DNA from: Actinoplanes sp. N902-109
Lineage (GTDB): Bacteria; Actinomycetota; Actinomycetes; Mycobacteriales; Micromonosporaceae
Reading direction: 5' to 3'
DNA: 64,000 bases
Assembly (NCBI RefSeq): GCF_000389965.1
Contig: NC_021191.1
Span: 6,883,501 to 6,947,500, forward strand
This document shows, in pieces, positions 1 through 8,967 of the stretch. The notes beneath the pieces are model-generated. The model made no database searches. It saw only the letters and a program-made list of their open reading frames with translations, and was not told the DNA's origin. The translations under genes were made by a program, and so were the position numbers. Position 1 is the stretch's first letter, and the number at the start of each line of letters is the position of its first letter.

Positions 1-1255
1 GCGTGTCGGCGCTGTTCGCGGCTGAGCCGCTCGCCGGGGTCGGGTAGGTCCAGTCCGGTGCGTCCGGTGGGTAGGACAGCGGCTGCTGCACGTGGACGAT
101 CGAGTACGGCGACGCGCTCGTGGGCTCCCACAGCAGGTCATACTTGGCGGTGCCCCAGCTGCCGCGGCGCACACTGTACGACCGGTAGTCCTGCAGGGCG
201 GTGGTCGACAGCTGCGCCCAGTCCGTCCAGGCGCCGGCAGCCCGGTTGTAGTCGACGAAGTAGAGCAGGCTCGACGAGGTGCCGACCGCCCACACTCGGA
301 TGTCACGGGTGACGAAGTCATACGAGAGCGCCTTCGACCGCACGACTCCTGCCGGGTGCACCGGCGTGGACCTCGCGATCGAGTAGCTGTTCGAGCTGTC
401 GCGCTCCCACACGGTCACCGCGTCCGGCGACGTGGCCAGGGTGCCGGCGACCATGAGACGTTCGGCGGTCCAGCGCGCGGCGATAGAGTCCTGCGCCACG
501 ACCGGGTTGGCGATCGGCGCCGCCGTTGACGGGCCCGACCACCGGCTGCCCGACCAGGTGAGGTGTGCCGCGCGGACCTGGGTGCGGCCCATCACCACCC
601 ACAGGTCTGGTGATGCCGCAGTGTGTCCGTCACCGCCGTGCTGCAAGTCCACCACCGGCGTCTGCCGGCCGGCGCCGGCCCATGTCCATTTGCGGGAGCC
701 GGTGAACACGTCGGACGTGGCGCGCGACGTCGTCGACGGGAACGCGCTGCCGGTGGCGGTGCGGAAGGCGTGCAGCTCCACGCCCTGTGTGCCGCCCTGG
801 ACGAACGCAGCCGCGATCGCGACGAGGCACTGGTTGCCCGCCTTGACGGCGACGAGGTCCGAGCCCGTGTAGACCTGCCCGGCGCTGGAGGCGTTTGCCT
901 CGCACACCATGAGCTCGGAGCCCCAGGCGTTCGGGTCGGACTCCAGGTTGACCCGGCGGTACATGATGCGGTCCTTGCCGCCTTCGAACACCCGGTAGGT
1001 GAGGTGGCCGTAGCCGAACACGTCGATGAACCAGCCGCCCAGCTCGACGATGCCGGCACGGGTGAGGGCCATGCCGGACTGCGCGCCCCAGGCGTCGGCG
1101 CCGCGGTTGGTCGAGCGCCAGATGTTGAGCTGGGTGCCGAGCAGCGTCACGGCGAACAGCACGCTGCCGCCGTACTTGACCTTGGTGTCGACGAACGACT
1201 GGCCCGGCAGGTCCAGCGCGGTCGCGTCGGTGGTGGTCGTGATCGTTCCGGCCAT
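1..1255 (-). CDS. Prophage distal tail protein, cut by window edge
   Basis: Structural gene at the distal end of the tail module. It is truncated by the left edge: about 418 codons are visible and no stop is reached. The ATG at 1255 overlaps the TGA of the upstream gene as TGATG. The product is rich in Ser, Thr, Gly and Trp in short beta-strand-like stretches (e.g. NIWRSTNRGADAWG), with no signal peptide, membrane helix or nucleotide-binding motif. Lying after the tape measure and three minor tail genes, it is probably a tail fibre or receptor-binding protein. That role is inferred from position; I do not recognise the family. Confidence 0.75.
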   Translation of the reverse strand, partial: MAGTITTTTDATALDLPGQSFVDTKVKYGGSVLFAVTLLGTQLNIWRSTNRGADAWGAQSGMALTRAGIVELGGWFIDVFGYGHLTYRVFEGGKDRIMYRRVNLESDPNAWGSELMVCEANASSAGQVYTGSDLVAVKAGNQCLVAIAAAFVQGGTQGVELHAFRTATGSAFPSTTSRATSDVFTGSRKWTWAGAGRQTPVVDLQHGGDGHTAASPDLWVVMGRTQVRAAHLTWSGSRWSGPSTAAPIANPVVAQDSIAARWTAERLMVAGTLATSPDAVTVWERDSSNSYSIARSTPVHPAGVVRSKALSYDFVTRDIRVWAVGTSSSLLYFVDYNRAAGAWTDWAQLSTTALQDYRSYSVRRGSWGTAKYDLLWEPTSASPYSIVHVQQPLSYPPDAPDWTYPTPASGSAANSADT

Positions 1256-1959
1256 CAGCCCTGCCTCCTGATTTCGTCGACCTCGACCAGGAACCCGTCG
1301 TTCGTGTCGACGGTCAGGGTTCCGCTGCCCGAGATGCGTTTCCAGCGGATCTGCACGCTGTAGTCGCCTGGCGGCATGCCCACGTGCCGGATCGCCCCGG
1401 CCACGGGCCGGTGATCGTTCGCCGCGTTGAACAGATACGCGGTCGGCAGCACGTCGACGTCGCCGGAGTCGTATGCGCTGCCGTCCGTAGCGACCGTGCC
1501 GGTGATGCGCACCCCGAGCATGGCCTTGGTGGTGGCCGCGGTGGAGTACATGCTGACCTGCACGGCCACCCGGACGGCGGTGGCCGCGTGCAGCTTCCGG
1601 AACGCCGTCACAGCAACGACGGGCAGGTCCTCGTACGCGGCGTCGGACTTGGTGTCGGAGCCTGACGCGGCGCCGCGGGTGCTGGCCTCGCCCATGCCGC
1701 CCATGGACAGCACACCCACGACCGTCCAGTAGCCGCCGGTGCGGATCAGCGAGACGCGGTCGCCTTCGCGGGCGTCGGTAGCGCCGGAGACCTTCACCGG
1801 GACGGGTTGCTCGCTGCCGTCGACGGCCGCCAGGCCGGCCAGCCCGGACGGGTCGCGGTAGGTGAGCCGGCCGCCGATCGTGTCTTGGCCGCGCAGCGAC
1901 GGCAGGAGGCGTTGGACGGCTTCCTCGACGGTGCCGAGCAGATCGGTGGTGAAGCTCAT
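1255..1959 (-). CDS. Prophage minor tail protein
   Basis: A 234-residue protein in the tail operon. The start at 1959 (MSFTTDLLGTVEEAV) is chosen because it forms an ATGA overlap with the upstream stop; the frame stays open further upstream but only over the neighbour. The N-terminal third has an OB-like or baseplate-like look (RVSLIRTGGYWTVVGVLS). The C-terminal half is beta-rich and ends in VEVDEIRRQG. No catalytic motif is seen. It is co-translated with the distal tail gene downstream. Function is inferred from position between the putative hub protein and the distal tail protein. Confidence 0.7.
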   Translation of the reverse strand: MSFTTDLLGTVEEAVQRLLPSLRGQDTIGGRLTYRDPSGLAGLAAVDGSEQPVPVKVSGATDAREGDRVSLIRTGGYWTVVGVLSMGGMGEASTRGAASGSDTKSDAAYEDLPVVAVTAFRKLHAATAVRVAVQVSMYSTAATTKAMLGVRITGTVATDGSAYDSGDVDVLPTAYLFNAANDHRPVAGAIRHVGMPPGDYSVQIRWKRISGSGTLTVDTNDGFLVEVDEIRRQG

Positions 1960-3089
1960 TCGAGGACCGTCCAGGTCTGGTTCATGGTGCGGCCCATGAG
2001 CGGGATCTCCCACGAGGTGCACATGGCGCGGAACGGCGGCCCGATTTCGGGGTCGTCGACCCAGACGCGGTCGAAGTGCCAGTGCAGCGGGTTGAGGTCG
2101 ACAGCCGCGTTGACCTTGCGGATGAGCGACATCGCCGCATCGATCGAGGCTTGCGCCGCAGCTTCGAGGGCGGTCTGGTTCGCGACGTCCAGGCCGACCG
2201 GTGGTGCAGGAATGACGCGGTCGCCGCGGGCTTCAACCGACGAGCGGCCGACGGTGTAGTTGGTGAACCGGTAGAGGCCGTTACCCGGGACGGGCTGCTG
2301 CCCTTCCTCCAGGTTGTTGCGGTAGAACGTCCACGAGTTCGGGGCGTCGTCGTAGTCGTCGACGACCTCGCGGGCGACCTGCAGCATGCCGGTTGCCAGG
2401 CTGGTGTCGTAGTACCACTCGTTCGGCCGGTCGGCCGGGCGCCGGTACGACTCGACGCGCGGCACGCCGTCCCAGTCCGTCCAGATGCCCGCGTAGCCAA
2501 TGGCGCCGAGCAGGTCGTTGACTATGCCCAGCCACGTCGGGTCGTCGGTGATCATCCAGGAGCGGCCCGGTGAGGGCACCACCACGTCCGCGGCTGACTG
2601 GTCGACCAGGACTTTGGTGTATCCCTGCTGCTGCAGGATGTCGATCACCTGCTGCAGCACCGGCGTGCCCGCGGCCACGCCGTATGACTCGCCGACCCGG
2701 GCGGACAGGTCCTTGAGGTAGTCGACGCACTGGACCCGGAACACGCCCGGCTTCCGGCTCAGGTTCCGGTTCGGGGTGTTGACCCGGTAGGCGCCCAGCC
2801 GGAACTTGGCCTTCACGCCGCCGGCCGTGAGCGTCACGTAGGGGCGGACCAGCCCGGCGCCCCAGTTGAGCTCACGCGCCACGGATAGGTCAGCGGTGGC
2901 GTGCAGGGTTGCGTACGAGTCGCGCCGGACCGTGCCGTCTTCGACCTCGTCGACCTCGTCGAGCACGTTGAGGTCCCGGTCGATCAGCTCCAGGCCGCGG
3001 CCGATGATCGCGCCGGCGGAGTCTTGGATGATGCCAGTGACCGCGCCGGGCGGCAGGTGGTCGCGGGGCGCAGCGGCGGGAGACTGCAT
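1956..3089 (-). CDS. Prophage minor tail protein, baseplate-hub-like
   Basis: 377 residues, starting at ATG 3089 (MQSPAAAPRD), which overlaps the preceding TGA as TGATG; the open frame further upstream is non-coding. The sequence is beta-rich with alternating aromatic and charged residues (VRRDSYATLHATADLS, WTDWDGVPRVESY) and a well-formed C-terminus (MNQTWTVLE). Its size, and its position two genes after the tape measure, match the hub or tail-associated proteins of actinophages with Siphoviridae-type tails. There is no lysozyme or peptidase motif. The exact family is not assigned. Confidence 0.7.
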   Translation of the reverse strand: MQSPAAAPRDHLPPGAVTGIIQDSAGAIIGRGLELIDRDLNVLDEVDEVEDGTVRRDSYATLHATADLSVARELNWGAGLVRPYVTLTAGGVKAKFRLGAYRVNTPNRNLSRKPGVFRVQCVDYLKDLSARVGESYGVAAGTPVLQQVIDILQQQGYTKVLVDQSAADVVVPSPGRSWMITDDPTWLGIVNDLLGAIGYAGIWTDWDGVPRVESYRRPADRPNEWYYDTSLATGMLQVAREVVDDYDDAPNSWTFYRNNLEEGQQPVPGNGLYRFTNYTVGRSSVEARGDRVIPAPPVGLDVANQTALEAAAQASIDAAMSLIRKVNAAVDLNPLHWHFDRVWVDDPEIGPPFRAMCTSWEIPLMGRTMNQTWTVLE

Positions 3090-3466
3090 CAGACGCCTTC
3101 CACCACGGTGATGCCCCGCAGTTCGATCCGCGCGTTCCAGCGGCCCGGCTTCTTCCAGGCTTCCTGCTGGACGTCGAAGAACTCGCCGTACATGGCTTCG
3201 CCGCGGTGGTTGCGGTACAGCACGGGCTGCGCCTTCCACGCGCGCAGCATCGCGAGGTCGTCGAGGTCAAGGCGCCTGAACGTGATCGGCCACCTGCTCG
3301 ACTCGCCCTCGACCGCGTACGCGCGCTGTCGGCCGCCGGCGTGGTTCACGATGTCGCCGTCGATGCTGTACTGCGGCTGGCCGGAGCTGTCGTCGGTGTA
3401 GGCCGACCACAGCTCGCCGGTGTCGAGGCGCAGCAGCCACGCTTGCGTCAGCGTCAGGACGGTCAT
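3089..3466 (-). CDS. Prophage distal tail (Dit-like) small protein
   Basis: 125 residues, immediately downstream of the tape measure gene. ATG 3466 overlaps the tape measure stop (ATGA). Alternating hydrophobic strands (VLTLTQAWLLRLDTGELW, RIELRGITVVEGV) suggest a compact beta-structured virion protein. In siphovirus gene order, the first gene after the tape measure is often the distal tail protein that joins tube and baseplate. That placement is the main argument; no diagnostic motif is visible. Confidence 0.65.
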   Translation of the reverse strand: MTVLTLTQAWLLRLDTGELWSAYTDDSSGQPQYSIDGDIVNHAGGRQRAYAVEGESSRWPITFRRLDLDDLAMLRAWKAQPVLYRNHRGEAMYGEFFDVQQEAWKKPGRWNARIELRGITVVEGV

Positions 3467-6285
3467 GCGGTCCTCCCTACGAGGCGGGTGCTGCGCATTG
3501 AGCCGCCGAGCGCGTCGGCGAGGTCCGGGCCGACCTCGCGGATGTCGCGGCGCAGCTGGCGCACCTCGTCGATCAGTTCGTCCATCTCGGCCGCCGGCGT
3601 GACCGGCTCGGCGCGGCCGGTGCCGTTGTAGATCGGCGGGTTCCAGCCGGGCATCAGGTAGCCGCCGTCGTCCATCGCCCAGTGGTCGTGCGCATTGCCC
3701 TTGAACCGGCCGAGGCCGGCGTGCTGGTCGTACACATCGCCGGTGTAGGTGTGCCGGCTCCCGTTGTGGATGTTGAGCTCGTTCCACGGGGTGATCAGTT
3801 CTTTGGTCCGGGCGAAGTAGTGCGCGTTGATCCACTCGGCGAGCGGCCGAGACGCCGGCCAGTCCGAGGCACGCTTCTTGCCGTGGTAGGAGTCGCTGCC
3901 GTTGAGCGTCTTCGAGCCGGGCCGGTAGCCGGACAGCAGCTGCAGGCCGGGAAACGCTGCGTGCACCACGCGCACCATGAAGTCGAGCGTCGGACCGCCG
4001 CCGGGCACGCCGGGGGTCACCGCCGCGAGGGCCTGCTGCAGCGTCGGGACCTTGGTCACCGAGGCGTTCACGACGAACGGCGCGTTGAGGACCCGACCGC
4101 CGTCGGCGTAGCCCAGCATCGCCTGTAGCTGCTCGGCCGGGATGCGCTTGTGCTGGATCGCCGACATGACCGAATGGCCGTAGTAGTTCACCGCGTCGAC
4201 CGGGTGGACCCACTCGTCGGCGGTCAGCCACGCGGGGATGTTGTCGGCGCGCGGGTGCGGCGACCAGCCCTCGACTTCGCCGCCGTCGGCGTAAGCCTTG
4301 GCCTCCTGCTTGTGGTAGGCGCTGGCAGCCGCGGAGACGCTGATGCCTTTGGCGAGGGCCTGCTGCTGAATCAGCAGGTTCTCGAGTTTCTTGTACGCCG
4401 CGGCGTCGCCCTTGACCGAGACGTTCGTCCGGATCTCACGGGTGATCTTGTCGAGCTGGTCGCGGTACTTTTTCGCCTGGGCCTGCGAGGTGCCCATGCC
4501 GGGCTGCCCGAACGAGGTGGAGATGTTCTTCGGTACGAGCAGGTACTGCTTGACCAGCTTGTTGGCCTCGTCCTTGGTGTAGCCCATGGCACGGGCTGCG
4601 TCGTACAGCTTCTTGCGGTTCTCCTCGTGGGCCTTGGTCGCCTCGATCGTGCTGCGCCCTTGCTCGTCGAGCGCTTCGGTGGCCTGGTTGGTGGCCCGGG
4701 CCATCTGCAGCAGGGCTCGTTCCTCCTCGGAGGAGACGCGCGTCTTGTGGTCGACGGCGTCTGCGGCGGCCTTAGTGGCGTCGCGCAGCTGCAGGACCGC
4801 CTCGGCGGCCGACAGGTTCTGGTCGACCAGCTCGGCGAGGGTGTCGTACAGCGACTTGACCTGGGTGGTGGCGACCGTCGCCGTGTTGGCGGTGTCGTCC
4901 AGGGCCCGTTCGAAGTTGCCGTAGCTGTTGGTCGCGTTCTTGGCGGTGTCGGCCGCGGCTTTCTGCGCGGCGTCCAGCGCAATGAACTTGAGCTGCGCGT
5001 CGTGGCCCATCAGCCCGGCCTTGGCCGCCCAGCCGTACACCTCGACCAGGGTGTTGAGCAGGCTGGTGATGGACTCGACGCCGAGAACGACCAGGCCGAG
5101 GACCTGCTGCAGGGCCATCGCCGCCTCGGGCCCGTTGTCGGCGATGGCTGCGAGCAGCCCGCCGACGGCCTCGCCCAGCGCCGGGCCGGTCTGCTCCAGC
5201 ATCTCGAAGACCGGCTGCGCCGCGGCGACGGCGGCCTGCACGCCCGGCGTTACCCCGCGGATGAACCCGAACACGGCGTTGGCGAGCGGTTCGACGTAGC
5301 TGGCCGCGTTCTCGAAGATGTCGTGGATTTCGCCGTCGACGGCGTTGAACTGCTGTTCTGCGCGCTGCAGCACCCGGATCACGGCAGGGATGAACGGCTC
5401 GGCTGCGTCTTCGAGCTGCCGGCCGATGTAGTCCTTGAGATCGGTAGCGGACGCGCGTACCCGTGTGTCGTGCGACGCGACCGTCAGCCCACCGATGATG
5501 CCGCCGGCGCCGACGCCGCCGAGGATGGCGCCGGCGGCGGCGGTGCCGAGCAGCGTCACGAGTCCAGCGGCCATCGGTGCGGCGATCGCAGCGACGGGTG
5601 TTGCCGCTGCGCTACTGGCGATCGCCTCGGGCAACAGGTTCTGAATGACGCCGCCGAAGCTGGACACGAAGCTGAGGGCCGTCTTGGGTGCTTCCTTGGT
5701 GACGGCATCCGTGACGGTTGTCTGCAGCCGCGTGCCCAGCCGGTCCAGGTCGCTGATCGCGCTGTCAGCGTCGATACGAACGTGCGCCGTGGTGGTGTTG
5801 GCGGCGACCTCGCGCAGCTGCAACTGCACCCGGGCGATGTCCGCGAGTGCCTGCGCCGGGTCCGCGGTTAGGTCGATTGGGTCGACCTCAAGGATCTGCA
5901 GCAGCCGCGTCAGCTTGTCCATCTCACGGCGCGCCGGCGTGGTATCGACCTCGACGGGCACGGGCGGCGGATCGAGATCGCCGACCTGTTTACGCAGCCG
6001 CTGCAGCTCCGCCGTGGCGCGGTTCGTGAGGATGAGCACCTCGACGGAATCCGCGCTGTCCTTCAGCTCGTCGAGCCGCTGCTGCGCAGCCCGGATCGCG
6101 GCGACCGCGGACCTTGGGTCGGCGTTGAGGTCGATCGGGTCAAGGCCGAGGCGCTTGAGCTGCTGATTGAGGCGCGTGCCGAACTGCTTGGTGACCTTGT
6201 CGACCTTGGCCCGGGTCTCGGGTTCCAGCTTGGAGTCGTCCAGCCGCAGCTCGACGTACCCGTCCGCGATGGTCTTTCCGGCCAC
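3463..6285 (-). CDS. Tail tape measure protein with C-terminal peptidase-like domain
   Basis: 940 residues from a GTG start (GGGGGTG precedes it), the largest gene of the prophage. It sets tail length and is ejected with the DNA. Residues 1-225 are charged helical repeats, including duplicated DPIDL-A-DP segments. A Gly/Ala-rich hydrophobic stretch spans about 228-270, typical of tape measure membrane segments, and a long helical region follows to about 650. Residues roughly 765-875 carry a DYxHG-like SYHGKKRASDWP motif, SRHTYTGDVYDQH and GNAHDHWAMDD. This His/Asp pattern resembles M15/VanY-type peptidoglycan peptidase folds. Tape measures with such domains may locally cut the cell wall. It lies directly after the frameshifted chaperone genes, as expected. 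Confidence 0.93.
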   Translation of the reverse strand: MAGKTIADGYVELRLDDSKLEPETRAKVDKVTKQFGTRLNQQLKRLGLDPIDLNADPRSAVAAIRAAQQRLDELKDSADSVEVLILTNRATAELQRLRKQVGDLDPPPVPVEVDTTPARREMDKLTRLLQILEVDPIDLTADPAQALADIARVQLQLREVAANTTTAHVRIDADSAISDLDRLGTRLQTTVTDAVTKEAPKTALSFVSSFGGVIQNLLPEAIASSAAATPVAAIAAPMAAGLVTLLGTAAAGAILGGVGAGGIIGGLTVASHDTRVRASATDLKDYIGRQLEDAAEPFIPAVIRVLQRAEQQFNAVDGEIHDIFENAASYVEPLANAVFGFIRGVTPGVQAAVAAAQPVFEMLEQTGPALGEAVGGLLAAIADNGPEAAMALQQVLGLVVLGVESITSLLNTLVEVYGWAAKAGLMGHDAQLKFIALDAAQKAAADTAKNATNSYGNFERALDDTANTATVATTQVKSLYDTLAELVDQNLSAAEAVLQLRDATKAAADAVDHKTRVSSEEERALLQMARATNQATEALDEQGRSTIEATKAHEENRKKLYDAARAMGYTKDEANKLVKQYLLVPKNISTSFGQPGMGTSQAQAKKYRDQLDKITREIRTNVSVKGDAAAYKKLENLLIQQQALAKGISVSAAASAYHKQEAKAYADGGEVEGWSPHPRADNIPAWLTADEWVHPVDAVNYYGHSVMSAIQHKRIPAEQLQAMLGYADGGRVLNAPFVVNASVTKVPTLQQALAAVTPGVPGGGPTLDFMVRVVHAAFPGLQLLSGYRPGSKTLNGSDSYHGKKRASDWPASRPLAEWINAHYFARTKELITPWNELNIHNGSRHTYTGDVYDQHAGLGRFKGNAHDHWAMDDGGYLMPGWNPPIYNGTGRAEPVTPAAEMDELIDEVRQLRRDIREVGPDLADALGGSMRSTRLVGRTA

Positions 6286-6300
6286 CAGGCACCCCCGTTC

Positions 6301-7187
6301 TTACCGCAGGCCGAGCGCGCGGAGCATCACGTCTCGCTCGGTGTCTGGTTGCTCGTGCTCGGGTTCGGCGGCCAGCTCGGCGTCGAATCGGGCGCGGATG
6401 CTCGGCCAGTCCGGTATCGGGACCGTGGCCGGGTCGGCGCTGAGGGCTCGCACGATGACGGCGGCGCTGGTGTGCGCCTGCACATCGCGGGCCAGCTCGT
6501 CGAGCGCGAGTGTGTAGGTGACGCTGAGCAGGTCGCCCAGGCTCAGCGTGTGGAGGCTGCCAGGAGCCGCTCGGCCGCCGTCTTCGGTGCCCCGGCTGCC
6601 GTCTGCTCCTGCCGGGCCTGGTCCGTCTCCTCCTGCAGCACCACGAACTCCTGCAGGTCCGGCCGCCCCGATAGCAGCACCAGCGCCTTGTCGGCGTCCG
6701 ACGATGCCGGAGCTGCCGCCGAGGAGGAGCCGCCCGCGGACTTCACCAGCTCGCTGTCGGGCCCAGGCGGCGAGCCGGCGGGCGGCGTGGTAGGAAAACC
6801 CGTCTCGGCCTCCACGATCGCCGCGGTGACGCTCTTGAGGTCGGCCATCAGGTCGCGGATGTGCTGGCCGTTGTCGCGGGCCAACTTCCAGTACAGCTCG
6901 AAGTCGTCGGGGTGGATGATCGCGCGCAGGCTGTCCTTGATGAGCCGGTGCGCGGCGAGGACGGCCTGGCTCAGCGTCGACACGGCGGCGCGGGTCTGCT
7001 CCTCGTCGAGGGTCGCCAGGTCGATGTCGCGCAGCTGGTCGACCTGCACGTGCCGGCCGGCGTCGAGGAAGTCGAGCTCGACGGCGTCGGAGGCTTGCGG
7101 GTGTACGCGGATCGTCGCGCCGAAGTACGTGAACTCCAGGTCGACGGGGGTGCGCGGGGTGCCGAGCGTGCCGATGTTGCGTGCCAT
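6301..7187 (-). CDS. Tail assembly chaperone, long form (G-T) by -1 frameshift
   Basis: After the short-form stop near 6543 a second frame continues for about 80 codons (SLGDLLSVTYTLALDELARD to VMLRALGLR) and ends at 6301. It has no ATG or plausible GTG with a ribosome-binding site at its beginning. It is offset by -1 from the short form and is open well upstream of that stop. This is the conserved G/G-T layout of long-tailed phages, where ribosomes slip back one base to make a fusion. I do not see a canonical X-XXY-YYZ heptamer. The G-run complementary to 6666-6669 (TCG GGG CGG) allows P-site slippage and is the best candidate. Confidence 0.75.
6543..7187 (-). CDS. Tail assembly chaperone, short form (gpG-like)
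   Basis: 214 residues. The start at 7187 (MARNIGTLGTPRTPVDLEFTYFGA) follows a good ribosome-binding site, AAAGG, 12 bases upstream. It lies between the tail tube gene and the tape measure, where siphoviruses encode the two chaperones that coat the tape measure during tail assembly. The C-terminal third is Ala/Ser/Pro-rich (GGSSSAAAPASSDADK), and it ends in LLAASTR just as the -1 frame becomes the only open one. Identification rests on position, size and the overlapping frame. Confidence 0.85.
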   Translation of the reverse strand: MARNIGTLGTPRTPVDLEFTYFGATIRVHPQASDAVELDFLDAGRHVQVDQLRDIDLATLDEEQTRAAVSTLSQAVLAAHRLIKDSLRAIIHPDDFELYWKLARDNGQHIRDLMADLKSVTAAIVEAETGFPTTPPAGSPPGPDSELVKSAGGSSSAAAPASSDADKALVLLSGRPDLQEFVVLQEETDQARQEQTAAGAPKTAAERLLAASTR

Positions 7188-7202
7188 GAGGGTGCTGCCT
7201 TT

Positions 7203-7502
7203 CTAACGGCGGGGGGTGCGGTCGAGGCCGCGTTCGAGGTAGCGGCGGCGGTACTGCAGGGACAGGCCGTACCGGTATCCGTCGCGAGGGTTCCGGGCCC
7301 ACGTCGACACCCGCGCGAACGGGCCGAGGCTGTCCCAGCCGACCCGGGTACGCAGCTTGCGGTCCAGCTCGCCGGTGCGGTGCGGGGCGACGTCGCGCAC
7401 GTTGTCGCGCACGCGGTTACCCTGCAGGCGCATCAGCGCGAGGATCTGCGTACGGATCGACTGCAGGTACGCCGCGGTGTCGACGTGGACCCGGTGCGCC
7501 AT
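7203..7502 (-). CDS. Prophage HK97 gp10-like head-tail/tail component
   Basis: 99 residues, start ATG 7502 (MAHRVHVDTAAYLQSIRT), one base after the stop of the tail tube gene. It is basic, with the N-terminal helix and VAPHRTGELDRKLR pattern seen in HK97 gp10-type proteins (AP-RTG-L). The gene sits between tail tube and chaperones, although gp10-like genes more often precede the tube gene. Family assignment is moderate and rests on the short motif and the size. Confidence 0.65.
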   Translation of the reverse strand: MAHRVHVDTAAYLQSIRTQILALMRLQGNRVRDNVRDVAPHRTGELDRKLRTRVGWDSLGPFARVSTWARNPRDGYRYGLSLQYRRRYLERGLDRTPRR

Positions 7503-7503
7503 G

Positions 7504-8100
7504 TCAGGAACCGAGCCGGCCGACGCCGGCCGCCCAGAAGTTGAACGGGTCACCGATGGCGGGCTGCGTGATGTTCCACGTCATCGCGATGGCCGCCTTG
7601 TTGGGTGCCTTCTGGAACGACGCCTGAATCTGGCCGCCCTGCAGACACTGGTAGCCGACGAACCGCAGGGTGTGGTCCAGCGACTCCCAGCCGATCATGC
7701 GGTATTTGATCTGCGACGGCGTCGGTGGTGACAGCTTCGACGACAGCGTGGCCGCAGACCCCGACACGGTGGAGATATTGCTCGACGGCGCGTTCATCGA
7801 CCGTGCGAGGTTGTTGAGGGTGAAGTCCGTCGACGCGAACGCCAGCGAGGTGGTGACACCGGTCGGTGCGTACTCGATCGCGTTGAACAGCTCGGCGACC
7901 GTGATCGGCTCGACCGTCATCTCGTAGGAGAACTGCGAGCCGTCCTCGGTCGCGCCCCACGGCTTCCACGCCACCGGCCAGATGTCGTCGTTGTAGTTGG
8001 AGCCGGCCGCCACCATGGCGGGCAGCGACGACGCGAGGTCGGCGGAGAACAGGAACCCCGGGTCTTTGAGCACGTACGGGGTGGTCATCGTGAGCGACAT
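7504..8100 (-). CDS. Major tail (tube) protein
   Basis: 198 residues, starting MSLTMTTPYVLKDPGFLF. Composition and pattern (WPVAWKPWGATEDGSQFSYE, ATLSSKLSPPTPSQIKYRMI, AIAMTWNITQPAIGDPFNFW) are those of the beta-rich tube subunits of actinobacterial siphophages. Its position immediately before the chaperone pair and the tape measure supports the call. The start overlaps the previous stop (TGATG), so it is translated in series with the small upstream gene. Confidence 0.85.
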   Translation of the reverse strand: MSLTMTTPYVLKDPGFLFSADLASSLPAMVAAGSNYNDDIWPVAWKPWGATEDGSQFSYEMTVEPITVAELFNAIEYAPTGVTTSLAFASTDFTLNNLARSMNAPSSNISTVSGSAATLSSKLSPPTPSQIKYRMIGWESLDHTLRFVGYQCLQGGQIQASFQKAPNKAAIAMTWNITQPAIGDPFNFWAAGVGRLGS

Positions 8101-8447
8101 CAGTTGCTACCCCCGCTCCGGGTCGTAGTGGCGGTGGACTTTGCGGCCGCGGCCTTGTCCTGCTCGGCCCACGCTGCGAGCTCGTCGGGCGTGGCGTTGC
8201 CCGTCTGCTCGAGCACGGCGCGTCCTGCCTTGGTGTCACGCTTGGCGACCAAGCCCAGGCCGGCCCAGTCGTACTTCTCGACGGTCGACTTCGGCACCTG
8301 CTCGCCCGGGTAGAAGGCGGGCACGTTGCCCCACGGGATCTCCTGCACGGCGACGTACGTGCCGAACTCTTCCTCGCGGTCCTTGCGGCGCTGCTCGACG
8401 GCCGCGCGCTCCGGGTCGATCGCCGGATCTGCTCCGGGATACGTCAT
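8100..8447 (-). CDS. Prophage small structural-module protein, unknown role
   Basis: 115 residues from ATG 8447, with the ribosome-binding site AAAGGAACGGGG directly upstream. It is acidic and basic in alternation, with an EIPWGNVPAFYPGEQVP segment and a Ser/Thr/Ala-rich tail (AAAAKSTATTTRSGGSN). No domain is recognised. Many actinophages have a similar short gene just before the tube gene. It could be a minor virion protein or a decoration factor. Confidence 0.6.
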   Translation of the reverse strand: MTYPGADPAIDPERAAVEQRRKDREEEFGTYVAVQEIPWGNVPAFYPGEQVPKSTVEKYDWAGLGLVAKRDTKAGRAVLEQTGNATPDELAAWAEQDKAAAAKSTATTTRSGGSN

Positions 8448-8484
8448 CCCCGTTCCTTTCCTTGGGGTGGTGATCCGGCGCCGG

Positions 8485-8967
8485 TCAGCTGGCGCCGAGG
8501 TATTCGGCAGTCACGGCCACCACGAATTCGATGTCCGCGTAGCTGCCTTTCGTGGCGGGGCCGTAGCTCCACGACCAGCCGCCGAGCGTGGCGGCCGCGG
8601 TGCCCGGCTGCAGTGCGCCGCCGAGCGTCGGGTCCGCGCGGATGGCGGCCGCGTACCGGCCGTACAGCTCCGCGCAGCGGGCCCGGCGCTGGGCGACGGC
8701 GGCGCGGTCGGTGTCGCCGGTGGCGACCGACAGGACGCAGCGCACGGTGTACGTCTCGCTGGACAGGCCGTTGCCGTCGTCGGTGGTGGACCCGTCGATG
8801 CCGGACTCATCGTCGTCGCGGGTGAAGCCGACGGCGAGGAAACCGTCCGGCAGGTTGTCGACGTCCGGGGCGCCGTCGTACACGGTGATGTCGTCGCCAG
8901 CGAACACGGTCTGGCCGATGAGGACCAGGGCGTCAGCGACGGCGGGGACAGTGGTCAGCAGCAGCAT
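8485..8967 (-). CDS. Probable tail terminator / tail completion protein
   Basis: 160 residues, start ATG 8967, overlapping the connector stop (TGATG). The sequence has an N-terminal helix, a variable loop (DDDESGIDGSTTDDGNG), a strand reading ETYTVRCVLSVATGDTD, a helix ending ELYGRYAAAIRADP, and a final strand (YADIEFVVAVTAEYLG). This alternation resembles small terminator proteins that cap the tail tube. The call is an inference from order: connector, this gene, small gene, tube. Confidence 0.6.
   Translation of the reverse strand: MLLLTTVPAVADALVLIGQTVFAGDDITVYDGAPDVDNLPDGFLAVGFTRDDDESGIDGSTTDDGNGLSSETYTVRCVLSVATGDTDRAAVAQRRARCAELYGRYAAAIRADPTLGGALQPGTAAATLGGWSWSYGPATKGSYADIEFVVAVTAEYLGAS

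Noticed and set aside
4150..5871. 573-codon plus-strand open frame opposite the tape measure gene
   Set aside because: Composition is a high-GC antisense artefact; the minus strand has the clear tape measure gene with normal codon position bias and neighbours.
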